Source: Cerrena zonata
Taxonomy: Eukaryota; Basidiomycota; Agaricomycetes; Polyporales; Cerrenaceae
Reading direction: 5' to 3'
DNA length: 64,000 nt
NCBI GenBank assembly: GCA_038087015.1
Contig: JASBNA010000076.1
Location: 124,001-188,000, forward strand
The translations under genes were made by a program, and so were the position numbers. Positions 31,367 through 40,493 of this stretch are shown one piece after another. Position 1 is the stretch's first letter. Every line of letters starts with the position of its first letter. Under the pieces are notes generated by a model, which worked only from the letters and a program-made list of their open reading frames with translations, was not told where the DNA came from and did no database searches.

Positions 31367-32476
31367 CTAAGACTGGAGATAATCTTTAACAGCCGTGCCC
31401 CAGTAGTGTCTATTTTTATAGAAGGCCAAATTTTCAGGTAGATTATCTATTGCAAAGGCCAAATCTTTACCCAAACCTTCACTTTTTATTTGATGCATAG
31501 GAGTCAAATATGTTCTAACCAGGAAAATGATTGCTCTTGAGTTTGGCAATCTGGAGAAAATTTGTCTTTCAGACCTAGTGAAAGAGGAATGATCCCAATC
31601 AACTTCCTCCATTGACAAAGGAGGTTTAACTTCTTCTGGTCTACCGTGATTTTCTTTCAAAGAGAAGAGGTTCGGATGCATTTGAATTGACCAGTTAACT
31701 CTCATCCATAAGTCTTTTGGTTCTAATCTATTGAAGAATCGATGCATTCCCAATTTTAATCTGCTTTGATAATCTGGAACCGGTCCATGGATAGATGAAA
31801 TTGGTTTATTGAACCCTTTCGAAGGGTCAAATCCCAGAGGGTGAGCAAAAATGCCCGCTTTTTCAATATACTCTTCATCGTGATCATCAGGGTTATTTTT
31901 CAAAAGAAATAAGAAATCTTCTTCGAGGTTTTCAGTAATGTGTTTCAACAACGTTCTTGGAGCAATGTCAGAAGCGTATCTTGGGAAAGTTTCGCCATTG
32001 ATAGTGTTATATATTTTGGAATCATCTAAAGGGCTGATAGTGAAAATCTGCGGATAACGTGAAGACATAAAGTCCATGATTGTATTATAACCCTCTCTAA
32101 CAGCAAGGGCAACACGGGGATTGTCATCTTCGCAATAGAGGGTTTTATCACCATGGTTTTTGATTATCTCTTTACGCTCAACTACTCTGTCAAGATAAGT
32201 GTCTTCAATTAATAACCAATTCTGGAACTGGTCAGCTATGTTCTGAATACCCATTTGAACCTTAAAGTTTTTCTTACCAACATAAGGCCGATACGCAATT
32301 GGAGTTGCTTCCTTCCAATTAAAGTCTGTTGGAACTGGAGTAACTAGAGTCTTTCCACCCTTGTTTTCGAAAGGGATCTTACTATTTTTAAGTTTTGACT
32401 CGATGGTTTTCAATCCAATAAAGATCCCCAAGCCAATCAAGGCTATCAAACCGAGTTGTTTAGTTAGTTCTTGCAT
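31367..32476 (-). CDS. Heme-dependent oxidative N-demethylase family protein (DUF3445)
   Basis: A 369-residue protein from the ATG at 32476. An upstream in-frame extension without its own ATG was not included. Residues about 6-24 form a membrane anchor (GLIALIGLGIFIGLKTI). The rest matches the DUF3445 family, in which bacterial members form heme-dependent amine N-demethylases. Visible family elements are NWLLIEDTYLDRVVERKEI near the middle and the C-terminal stretch ERQIFSRLPNSRAIIFLVRTYL. Many fungal homologues carry an N-terminal anchor like this and have no assigned substrate. I infer a membrane-attached enzyme of unknown substrate. Confidence 0.7.
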   Translation of the reverse strand: MQELTKQLGLIALIGLGIFIGLKTIESKLKNSKIPFENKGGKTLVTPVPTDFNWKEATPIAYRPYVGKKNFKVQMGIQNIADQFQNWLLIEDTYLDRVVERKEIIKNHGDKTLYCEDDNPRVALAVREGYNTIMDFMSSRYPQIFTISPLDDSKIYNTINGETFPRYASDIAPRTLLKHITENLEEDFLFLLKNNPDDHDEEYIEKAGIFAHPLGFDPSKGFNKPISSIHGPVPDYQSRLKLGMHRFFNRLEPKDLWMRVNWSIQMHPNLFSLKENHGRPEEVKPPLSMEEVDWDHSSFTRSERQIFSRLPNSRAIIFLVRTYLTPMHQIKSEGLGKDLAFAIDNLPENLAFYKNRHYWGTAVKDYLQS

Positions 32477-32777
32477 TGTTGAAGAAGATAATTCAAGACA
32501 GACCCTGGTTAAAGAACATGGGATGAATCTTTTATAATGCCATATTCCGTCCTCAAGCGATTTTTGCAGTTGGCTTTGATAAGAAGACCGACTAAAACGG
32601 TAGTAGCGCCCGCGCAAAGCAGTGGAAATTACCCGCTAGCACCAAAACGATTGCAAATTTTGGAGCCAAACGGGAGAAAAACCCATACCGCTGACCGGCA
32701 ACCCAAATTGGAAGTCACTTACATGGCTACAGCTTAAATCGAAATGCCAAATATCAAATAAACCAAAAGAAGTAAAG

Positions 32778-33443
32778 CTAAACAATCATATCATTCATTA
32801 ATAACGAACTAAAGCTAGTGAGTTCGATTCTCTCCACGTTTGGAAAGTTACGCATTATACAGTGTAGTGGGTAGACTTTTTCGCCAGCCAATTGGATGTC
32901 GTCAATAAAGATGCCTCTAATTCTATCCACCATAAAGTTAATTTTCTTCAAGATATCATTAGCAATGGTGACCATGGTGTTGAAGAGATTAGCGTCGTTA
33001 AGTAGGTCGGTTGGGGTGGTATTTGAAGTGAAAGAAATAGTTGAATCAAAGTAAAAATAAGCATTTGATAAATTTTGATGATTTGAGTTATTTGCAACTT
33101 GAATTGAGTAGTCAATCAAGTCAGACAAAATATCTTGAATGAATTCAACTCCGTTGAAAAACATAAACACAACTTTCCCTTTAAATTTGATTTCGTCAAT
33201 ATCTGGATGGTGATTATTTGAATCATTTGAGACTAACTTGCTATTCTTAGTAGTGTGTTGCTTTAAGAAATCCAATAACTCTTTGAAATTATCAAGGTAC
33301 GTAAAATTTGAATGGAGAGGAATTTCATTATTAGTTTTCTCGTTGATTTCAATCAATTTAGACTCAATTTGTTCGATAGTACCGTTGGTAACAATAGCGA
33401 CATCGTATTCAGATGTTGGGACGCAGGTGTATCTTTGAATCAT
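32778..33443 (-). CDS. Unknown protein, 221 residues
   Basis: Not recognised. The ORF runs from ATG 33443 to 32778 with a plausible leader and yeast-like codon choice. The sequence looks globular, with alternating hydrophobic strands (VVFMFFNGVEFI, AYFYFDSTISF) and helices (LLDFLKQ, NDILKKINFMVDRI), and an Asn/Ser/His-rich loop at about 72-82. There is no signal peptide, membrane helix or zinc motif. Its N-terminus, YDVAIVTNGTIEQIE, could start an alpha/beta fold, but no nucleotide-binding motif is visible. Probably a real lineage-specific or fast-evolving gene. Confidence 0.6.
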   Translation of the reverse strand: MIQRYTCVPTSEYDVAIVTNGTIEQIESKLIEINEKTNNEIPLHSNFTYLDNFKELLDFLKQHTTKNSKLVSNDSNNHHPDIDEIKFKGKVVFMFFNGVEFIQDILSDLIDYSIQVANNSNHQNLSNAYFYFDSTISFTSNTTPTDLLNDANLFNTMVTIANDILKKINFMVDRIRGIFIDDIQLAGEKVYPLHCIMRNFPNVERIELTSFSSLLMNDMIV

Positions 33444-34094
33444 TGTAATAATAAGAATATTAATAATGCAACTGAAGAATTATCGCAAGCGAAATGCTAA
33501 AACTAATCTAATTTTACGATCAAGATAAGGATCTTGCAGCCAAATAAGAATCAGTGAAGGGCAATTTGAATTTGAAGGAATAGAAAAATGATGCTTTAAG
33601 AGAAAACTATTGGTCTGTGATAAGAATTGGTTTGATATATATACTATTCATTTCTAAGGGTTAAAGGGCAAAAACTGAGCAGAATAGTGGGGATTCTGGT
33701 AAAATGCCTTACAAGACGGCCCGGGGGCCCATTTTTCAACTCCAACCCTACTCGTGTTTCTCAGTGCATGCTTGATGGGTTGATGATGTCTTTGTTTGTT
33801 TGATCTTCTTGACGTATGCAGAGTTAAAACCTGTCCAATGGTGGTATAGAGTATTTGTGGGGTAATGGGTTCCGAAAAAACTACCATTTTCCTCATAGAG
33901 GGTAACTACAACTGAAGGACCACGCGAATGTACAAGTAGTGTTTAATACGAATTAGTAGAAGTGAAATGAATTATACAAAAAGCTGAAAAGAACCCGGGT
34001 AGAATTGAAAGAGAAAGAAGAAAAGTACAAAAGGGGCAACGGACAAGTATCGCAATCAATTCACAAACAGTAAATGTAAATGTACGTTTTGAAT
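33444..34094. other. Intergenic upstream of the 221-residue protein
   Basis: AT-rich promoter DNA with a 13-bp block of only G and C at 33718-33730 (GGCCCGGGGGCCC, almost palindromic). An 80-codon minus-strand frame across it (33654-33896) lacks any recognisable feature. Confidence 0.4.
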
Positions 34095-35510
34095 TTAAAA
34101 TTGGATAGTGCTGTCGGTAGAGTTTGAATCATTGGAATGCGAATTTGATTCTTGTGCTTCTTCTGAAGGACCAAGATGAGGTTCCTCTTCATCTTCACTA
34201 TTATAGGAAGGGGGTTTATTTGGAGGCAATAAACTATTGAGAGTGATTCGCTCATCATTGGAGTTAACTTCGCTATAGGCATTATAACTAAATTTATCAT
34301 GAGCTAATAGTCCACTGCTATCGTTATCATCATCGTATTCATCATTATTTGAGTCCAGTGGATGAATTTCCCAAAAATTAGGGGGGAAGTCATCTTCTCT
34401 TTCCAGTAGATCGTTATTCTCATCATCGATTTCCAGTCGTTCTAATAAAATATCGGAATTAAACTTATTATAGGCTGGAGGTGCTGGCCCATTACCTTCT
34501 AAAGGAGCAAACCCCCATTTTTTAACGTTCCCTTCGATGAAAACATAACCCATTTGACCTAGATTAACATGGATTGAACATAAGTTATTAGCACCAATGA
34601 TTGGATATATTTGGCCATGATTTGGGATTTTAAAATTCTTTATATGACCTCCTAATTTCAGTTCACTAACCTTTTTACCATTTCTTGTGAAAAAAACCGT
34701 TCCACTTCTAACTCTGTAACCAACTCCAATAACATCACCTTCAATGAGCTTGGGGAAAGGGGGGTCAGTTTCAAACTTGAAAGGTTGGTTGAATCTTCTA
34801 TACCCATTACTATCATAACTTATTGAATGATGATGTCTACCGGGTAATCTAAACCAAGGATACGGTTTAATTCCTAATCCAATAGATATTAAGGTATTAG
34901 TGTCATCTGGTAATGAATAGATTTTACTTTCAAAATAATAAACGTCGTTTTGCATGGGTATTGGTAAATTGGTAGTTACTGAACATTCAAATTTTTTGAA
35001 AAAATTGATTTCTGTTTTATTAAGAATCATGACATCGTTATTAGTTAGCATCGAATCTTTAATGAATTCCCATGCTTTAATTCCCTTTTCCTGAATACTT
35101 AAATTTTGTGAAAAAGTCAATTCATCTCTTAAGTATGGGTTATTTATTAAGTAATCTTTGCTTTGGAAAAATAGTTCTTGTTCTTCCAGATTTAATTCCA
35201 TATATGCTTGATTTTCTTCTTCTCTTGCTAACTCATCCTCACTTAATCTAATTCGAGTTCTATAAATGAATATCAAACATAATCCGATAATAATCGTTAA
35301 TATTGTGGTAACTCCAAATCCAATGAAAAAACTGGCTCGCTCACTTATCCCATTTGATGATCTTGGGGGATAAGGCTGATTCAAATTGGGATTCTTGGGC
35401 CCTTCTTCAGTTGGATCATCATCTATCAAAGAATATATTGGTAATGGGGTTGCTTGGGTCTTCAATACCGTTATCGAAAACGATAATGTATACGCTAGCA
35501 AATACATCAT
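34095..35510 (-). CDS. SSH4: SSH4/EAR1-type SPRY-domain adaptor of Rsp5 ubiquitin ligase
   Basis: A 471-residue membrane adaptor that recruits the Nedd4-type ligase Rsp5 to endosomal or vacuolar membrane proteins for sorting. A hydrophobic N-terminus (2-16) and a second membrane helix (about 61-83, GFGVTTILTIIIGLCLIFIY) precede a SPRY domain (about 150-310: VYYFESKIYSLPD, ISIGLGIKPYPWFRLPGR, SYDSNGYRRFNQ, GDVIGVGYRVRSGTVFFTRNG). Two PY motifs bind WW domains: PPAY after the SPRY domain and PPSY near the C-terminus. The tail is acidic and Ser-rich. ATG 35510 is preferred; the frame continues upstream without another ATG. SSH4 and EAR1 are paralogues in S. cerevisiae and cannot be separated here. 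Confidence 0.85.
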   Translation of the reverse strand: MMYLLAYTLSFSITVLKTQATPLPIYSLIDDDPTEEGPKNPNLNQPYPPRSSNGISERASFFIGFGVTTILTIIIGLCLIFIYRTRIRLSEDELAREEENQAYMELNLEEQELFFQSKDYLINNPYLRDELTFSQNLSIQEKGIKAWEFIKDSMLTNNDVMILNKTEINFFKKFECSVTTNLPIPMQNDVYYFESKIYSLPDDTNTLISIGLGIKPYPWFRLPGRHHHSISYDSNGYRRFNQPFKFETDPPFPKLIEGDVIGVGYRVRSGTVFFTRNGKKVSELKLGGHIKNFKIPNHGQIYPIIGANNLCSIHVNLGQMGYVFIEGNVKKWGFAPLEGNGPAPPAYNKFNSDILLERLEIDDENNDLLEREDDFPPNFWEIHPLDSNNDEYDDDNDSSGLLAHDKFSYNAYSEVNSNDERITLNSLLPPNKPPSYNSEDEEEPHLGPSEEAQESNSHSNDSNSTDSTIQF

Positions 35511-37122
35511 CTCATGCACAAGTTTAAAAAACTGGAATATATGATGAACTCTTCTACTACTGTAAGCCTCCCTATGCAAATATATAAGAGGGAACTTAAT
35601 GACAATCAAAAACGCAAACGATGAAAATACGAAAAGATCTCTTTTAGAAAAACAGTCTAGGGAAAGTAAATACAGCCTGCTTTTATGACGATATCTCTAT
35701 TATTATCTGGCTTGTTATGAGTTGGTGTATCTGTTGTAGTCTAGAAAGCTGTTGTGTTTATGGAGTTGTTGAGTTTATGGAGTTGTTGAGTTTATGGAGT
35801 TGTTGTGTTTATGAAGTTGTTGTTTCAAAAAGCTTTGATTAATTTCAAGTCACAGTTTTTTCTTTTATCTTTTGGTTTCCCTTAATTAAAGTGGCTGATC
35901 TTTCCATCTCCCCATACTAAAAGTTTTCTCAAAAACACTCCGCTTATGTAATGGCTATCTTTTTGTCCTTCCACTTTTGTGTCATTTGGTCTCTACTTTC
36001 TGATTATGTAATGCTTAGGTAAAGATTATGTAATGATTATATAAGAATTGGGAGGTAATGGTTCGCGCACTACGTTACATCAAGCCTGCTGCAAAAGCCC
36101 ATTTGTCGGCACTTGGGGTGATTAAATGGTATATTAATGGTTTGGCTATAGGTTTGCTTATACGTATGGTGCTGTGTTGGTGGTACTCAGAGTGTGGAGG
36201 TGCCTGGCCGTGGGCTGAACCTGCTGAAAGTAGATAAGCATTGACATATCACATTCCTGGAGTTGTCAAGACGTCTGGCTGATTTGATATTTCAACATTT
36301 TCACTGGCCCATACGCTTTCAAAATAATTTTTCAACATTCAGTGGGCTAGATGGCACACGGTGGGCCCATGTTTCTCTCCCAGCAATAATGAGGGTAATT
36401 TCGATGTGCATCAATCCATTCTTCACAATACGGTCATAATGCTTTCTTGATGGTTTATCGAAATACCTTTTTCTTGAAGCCGTCAAGTTGCAAGTACTCA
36501 ATTACAAGCTATACGCATTGGATACCCTCAAGTTGGAGTACTTTCCCTTTTGAGTTGCAACAGCCAGCATTCTTGATCGCAAAACGATTTTCGCAATTTT
36601 GCGACCTCCAATCTCTTTTTTTCAACCAATTTAGCCAGCCCTTTCATTTCACGTTGTGCATTTCAATTATGCTTAATTTCATTTTTTGATTTATCGATGG
36701 CTTGATCCGTTTAGTTTCATTATCTTGTTCATCTTTCCGTGCTTTGTGTTTCGTATTTTCGTCCCTTCAAGTACTCTCATTAGCGTGTGATTGAGCTTCC
36801 TTTATGCATAAGACAAAGTAGTTATATTGTTTTAATCTCGAATCTTCACCAAAGAGTACTTTGTCTAGCCAACTTCTCCTTCAGCGAGCTTACAATGACT
36901 GATTTGCCCTTAGGTATGTAGTTCGATACTCCTTTATCACGGATTGGTTGGGTATTCAATATCCTGCTTGATTCGTCAAAGAAGCAGCACACTTGGTTAA
37001 TTTTAGAAGTCTTAGATCGCCTCCATTGGAGTATCTTTTGATTATAAAACTTGAATCGAATCCAATAAATTTTGATAATTTTTTTAATCAAATAACAAAA
37101 AAGATTAATAATTTGCATTTAA
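35511..37122. other. Long divergent promoter region, SSH4/CRH11 (1.6 kb)
   Basis: No gene seen. It holds a 17-bp tandem repeat (35756-35823) and three copies of TTATGTAATG (35944-35953, 36004-36013, 36026-36035). Long regulatory regions are typical for condition-responsive wall genes such as the CRH family. Confidence 0.5.
35756..35823 (+). repeat. 17-bp tandem repeat, four copies
   Basis: The unit GTTTATGGAGTTGTTGA is repeated four times head to tail. Copies 1 and 2 are identical and copies 3 and 4 have one or two changes. It lies about 245 bp upstream of the SSH4 start and is a candidate length-polymorphic promoter repeat. Confidence 0.9.
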
Positions 37123-38427
37123 ATGAACATTTTTGCATATATACTAATAGTATCATTTTATCTCCAGCTAACTCAATGTACTGCTACTTGTAATCCACTC
37201 AAGGAATCAAATTGTCCGGCAGATCCCGCGCTTGGTAAATCCATAAGTGATAAATTCCACTCAAAGTCGGACTATTTCAAAGAAATTAGCTCAGATGGGG
37301 TTTCATATACTGATGACGGTTTAAAATTAAGCTTGAAAAAAAAAGGAGATAATCCAACTTTGAAATCAGATTTTTATATAATGTTTGGTAGAATCGAAGT
37401 CGTTATGAAAGCTGCAGTAGGAAATGGGATAATCTCTTCTTTTTATCTTCAGAGTGATGATTTGGATGAAATAGATATTGAATTATTTGGTGGTAATGGA
37501 TACCAATTTGCATCAAACTATTTTTCCAAAGGTGACACTAGCACTTTCAACAGAGGTGAATATCATTCGACTGGTTCGAATCCTTTGGAAAATTTTCACA
37601 CTTATACTTTGGATTGGACTAAAAATGGTTTGGTTTGGGCTATTGATGGTAAAGTGGTCAGAGCTTTATTGCCTAATGCAAAACAAGGTTATCCCCAACT
37701 GCCTATGTATATTATGATGGGATTATGGGCTGGTGGTGATAAATCTAACCCCGAGGGTACTATAAAATGGGCTGGTGGGCTAACTGATTACGATGATGCT
37801 CCTTTCAATATGTACATAAGATCAATCATTGTATGTGATTACTCTACTGGTGATGAGTATTCATATAATGATAAACTGGGTAAAATGGAAAGTATAGAAG
37901 CTAAAAACGGTGAAATCTATGGTCGTCATTCCCAAGCTAAAAAAGATTATTTCAATTTAGAAAAAAAAGTAGGAACCACTTTCACAGTTTCAGATACCGG
38001 TGAAAGCGAAGACTCCACCCCTACAACTAAGAACGCCGCCACCACTACAAAATACCAACCCACAACAATTACTCAAACTGTCACAACAAGAGTTACTGAT
38101 AATGCTGGTAATTACGTGACGGTGACAACTGAAATCGCGGGTACAACTGATAACACTGACTCTTCTCCAACTTCAAAATCTTACAATAATGGATTGTGGA
38201 CAGAGGATGGGGATTCTTATATAACCTCGCTGATTGACTCCAACGAACAAGCATCCTTTTCTTATAGTTATAGTTATACAAATGGAATGATTGGACATAA
38301 GACAAGCTTCACCTCTCATCATGGCAGTGGTGCTTCTGGAGATTATAGCCTGTCCGACAATGGCTCTAATAGAAACGGTGTTCCCTTCATGGGTTTAATA
38401 ATTCTTTTGGCTAACTTTGTTTTCTAA
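37123..38427 (+). CDS. CRH11: CRH-family GPI-anchored chitin-glucan transglycosylase (GH16)
   Basis: A 434-residue GH16/Crh enzyme that transfers chitin chains onto beta-glucan in the cell wall. It has a signal peptide (1-19) and the mature Cys-containing start CNPL...NCPADPALG, typical of CRH1/CRH11, without a chitin-binding module. The catalytic motif DEIDIE is at residues 115-120 (nucleophile E116, acid/base E120), with ELFGGNGYQFASNYFSKG, HTYTLDWTKNGLVWAIDG and MGLWAGGD after it. A Ser/Thr-rich linker and a C-terminal hydrophobic GPI signal (FMGLIILLANFVF) follow. CTG at 37876-37878 (codon 252) falls in the YxDxSGxxESI motif where relatives have Ser, supporting CTG=Ser. The CRH11 name is by similarity of layout. 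Confidence 0.9.
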   Translation: MNIFAYILIVSFYLQLTQCTATCNPLKESNCPADPALGKSISDKFHSKSDYFKEISSDGVSYTDDGLKLSLKKKGDNPTLKSDFYIMFGRIEVVMKAAVGNGIISSFYLQSDDLDEIDIELFGGNGYQFASNYFSKGDTSTFNRGEYHSTGSNPLENFHTYTLDWTKNGLVWAIDGKVVRALLPNAKQGYPQLPMYIMMGLWAGGDKSNPEGTIKWAGGLTDYDDAPFNMYIRSIIVCDYSTGDEYSYNDKLGKMESIEAKNGEIYGRHSQAKKDYFNLEKKVGTTFTVSDTGESEDSTPTTKNAATTTKYQPTTITQTVTTRVTDNAGNYVTVTTEIAGTTDNTDSSPTSKSYNNGLWTEDGDSYITSLIDSNEQASFSYSYSYTNGMIGHKTSFTSHHGSGASGDYSLSDNGSNRNGVPFMGLIILLANFVF

Positions 38428-39771
38428 ATCTCTTTTGCTTTATTTTAATTTTCAATGTATATTAGTTTCAACTTTTTTAATTTGTAGTTTCGAGGGTTTT
38501 AGATTATCAGAAACGTATTGGAGCCCACCAAAAAGTCTACGCATGATCCATTGCCAATATTCGTAAGTATTCATTGGATGGGACATGAAGAAGCTGCAAA
38601 AAAAAAATAAACGACCTCGGAGAGGCTCGAACTCTCGATCTTGAGATTAACAGTCTCACGCCTTAGCCAACTTGGCCACGAAGTCGCTTTCTATGAAATA
38701 ATTTTTGTGGTTTATTATGTTCGTACACTTTCGAAAAAGCTTAAAATTGGTAAAATTTCTCGAGCCTTTTGATTTAATGGTATTCAATACCCCAATGTAT
38801 TATTTGAGTCGTAATAAAACATATCTACTATTTATTTTTTTGTTTTGGATAATAGGACACATTTTTAGCGAGGTGAAAAAAATATTTTCTCTATCACGAG
38901 AGAATTATTTCAAGAATGCACTTAGCACCAACTCATTATAATATTGTGACTCTATGACTGAATATTCTTCAAAACTTTTAGTATCTTGAGTTAAGTCATT
39001 GATTATTTGATACTGAATGTTTTGTGTATAAAGCCCAAAAAAAAAGCCTATAATTACAAGAAAATAACACCGACTAATTTTGCTCAGCAATCTATATATG
39101 ATTGGAACCGAAACGATGAGAACAGAGGATTAAATTTCAGAAACTAGGGCATCTTAGTATCAGTTCCCTTTGAAGTGCTATAACAAACTGTGTAAAATTA
39201 CTTGGTAATTTACAACATTTCTCAAATTTAGTTGCAAATTCAGTAAAATTAAGGACTCGAGAAAATTTGACATTTCCACCAAAAAGTAACAAAAAAAATT
39301 CAAACAATCTCTTAAGTGTCAAGAGAGAACTTCTGGAGTTGATGCCCCAGTTATGAACTAATATCAAACTACCTGATACCCGCCTTAGGTACAGAAGAAG
39401 TAGACGTAAAGATCAGTGGTCACTCAAAAGTACCAGCTTGAACAAATTTGTAACAAATTTTGTATTTCGTAACTTATATTAATAAATTTTGATCTAATAT
39501 ATATACATGAGAGCCAGCTTTAACGCAAAAACGACACCCAAGGGAATGGAAATATAATAGAGGTAAAAAAAAAAGAAGAACTTAGAAAAGAAGCTAATGT
39601 GAAAAGAAAAAAAATGAAGTAAATGAGAATTGTTGAACGTTAAATGTTTGTTGCTAAACTTAAAATACAGGTTGCCTTCACTAAAGCAAAAAGAGTAATG
39701 ACTCTGGGATTTGCTCAGAATTAGCTTGCATGTTATGCAGAGTGAGTGGATAGTGAAACTGGTTGGAGGAA
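38428..39771. other. Intergenic region around tRNA-Asn
   Basis: Apart from the tRNA, no gene is seen. Small AT-rich ORFs at 38705-38941 and 38905-39090 overlap on opposite strands and lack signatures. I looked for LTR-like termini near the tRNA, a common target of yeast retrotransposons, and found none convincing. Confidence 0.45.
38612..38685 (-). tRNA. tRNA-Asn (anticodon GTT)
   Basis: A 74-base cloverleaf without intron. The 5' GACTTCG pairs with 3' CGAGGTC and the discriminator is G. The D-arm region is GTGGCCAAGTTGGCTAAGGC, the anticodon loop is CTGTTAA with GTT, and the T arm carries GTTCGAGCC. On the minus strand it is followed by a T run (complement of 38598-38607), the Pol III terminator. 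It closely resembles other yeast tRNA-Asn genes. Confidence 0.96.
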
Positions 39772-40239
39772 TTATTCTAAAGAACCAACTTCCTTAACAA
39801 CTTCATCGAAACCTTCTCTATATTCATCGGTCTTATCAGCATTCTTCTTTGATTTTCCACCACCTGGAACTACAAAAACGCAAGATGTTGGTCTTTTAGT
39901 AGCACCTGCGGAACCCAAATCTTCTTTAGATGGAATGAAAACATATGGAACTGATGAATCTTCACATAAGACTGGAAGATGGGAAACAACATCAGGTGGT
40001 GAAATATCACCAGCAATGATAACCAAACCCTTTTCACCTTTTCTTAAAGCCTTGACAACTTCTTTGACACCTCTTTTGACATGTTTAGCTTTAGAGGCCT
40101 TTTTAACGGTTTTTAAAACTTTCTTGTTTAATTTTTTAGGAGCTAAAGGATGAGCAAATGGTAAAACAGCAGACATTCTTTTTTCATAGTTATCTTCGCC
40201 GACTTCTTCAGTCTTGCTAACTTTTTCTTTCTTAGCCAT
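39772..40239 (-). CDS. NHP2: NHP2, H/ACA snoRNP core protein
   Basis: A 155-residue member of the L7Ae/Nhp2 RNA-binding family and a core component of H/ACA snoRNPs, which pseudouridylate rRNA and act in 18S maturation in the nucleolus. After a Lys/Glu-rich N-terminus come PFAHPLAPKKLNKKVLK, the RNA-binding core GVKEVVKALRKGEKGLVIIAGDISP, and VPYVFIPSKEDLGSA with the family SCVFVVP strand. Length matches yeast Nhp2 (156). It is divergent from the KH-like gene. An A/T element resembling RRPE lies about 70 bp upstream. Confidence 0.96.
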   Translation of the reverse strand: MAKKEKVSKTEEVGEDNYEKRMSAVLPFAHPLAPKKLNKKVLKTVKKASKAKHVKRGVKEVVKALRKGEKGLVIIAGDISPPDVVSHLPVLCEDSSVPYVFIPSKEDLGSAGATKRPTSCVFVVPGGGKSKKNADKTDEYREGFDEVVKEVGSLE

Positions 40240-40304
40240 TTTTAATCTAGATTTCGAATAGAGATGGAATGGAAATATTCTTGATGATCGAACTAATGGA
40301 TAGA

Positions 40305-40318
40305 GAAAAAAAATTTCA
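40305..40318 (-). promoter_or_regulatory. RRPE-like A/T element upstream of NHP2
   Basis: The minus strand reads TTGAAATTTTTTTTC, near the ribosome-biogenesis element TGAAAAATTTT. Similar A/T blocks precede TYS1 and the PA2G4-like gene. The match is imperfect in very AT-rich DNA. Confidence 0.25.
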
Positions 40319-40493
40319 ATTCTGTAAGGAAGCGATGCCTGGCTCAGAAAAAAAAAAAAAAAAAAATCTCAGGAAAAGACAATAATTTGCCAATTAACAC
40401 GCCCTCAATCTGATGGTATCAAATATGGAGGGTAGAGCCAAAACAAGGACTAAATGTTTCCAATTGTAAGGTTTAAGCTTAAATATCGTTCAA

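Noticed and set aside
38690..39770. Retrotransposon LTR next to tRNA-Asn
   Set aside because: No terminal TG...CA repeat, target duplication, primer-binding site or transposase/RT motif found.
39746..40153. 135-codon plus-strand ORF opposite NHP2
   Set aside because: Exact antisense of a strongly supported gene; open only because of codon bias in NHP2.
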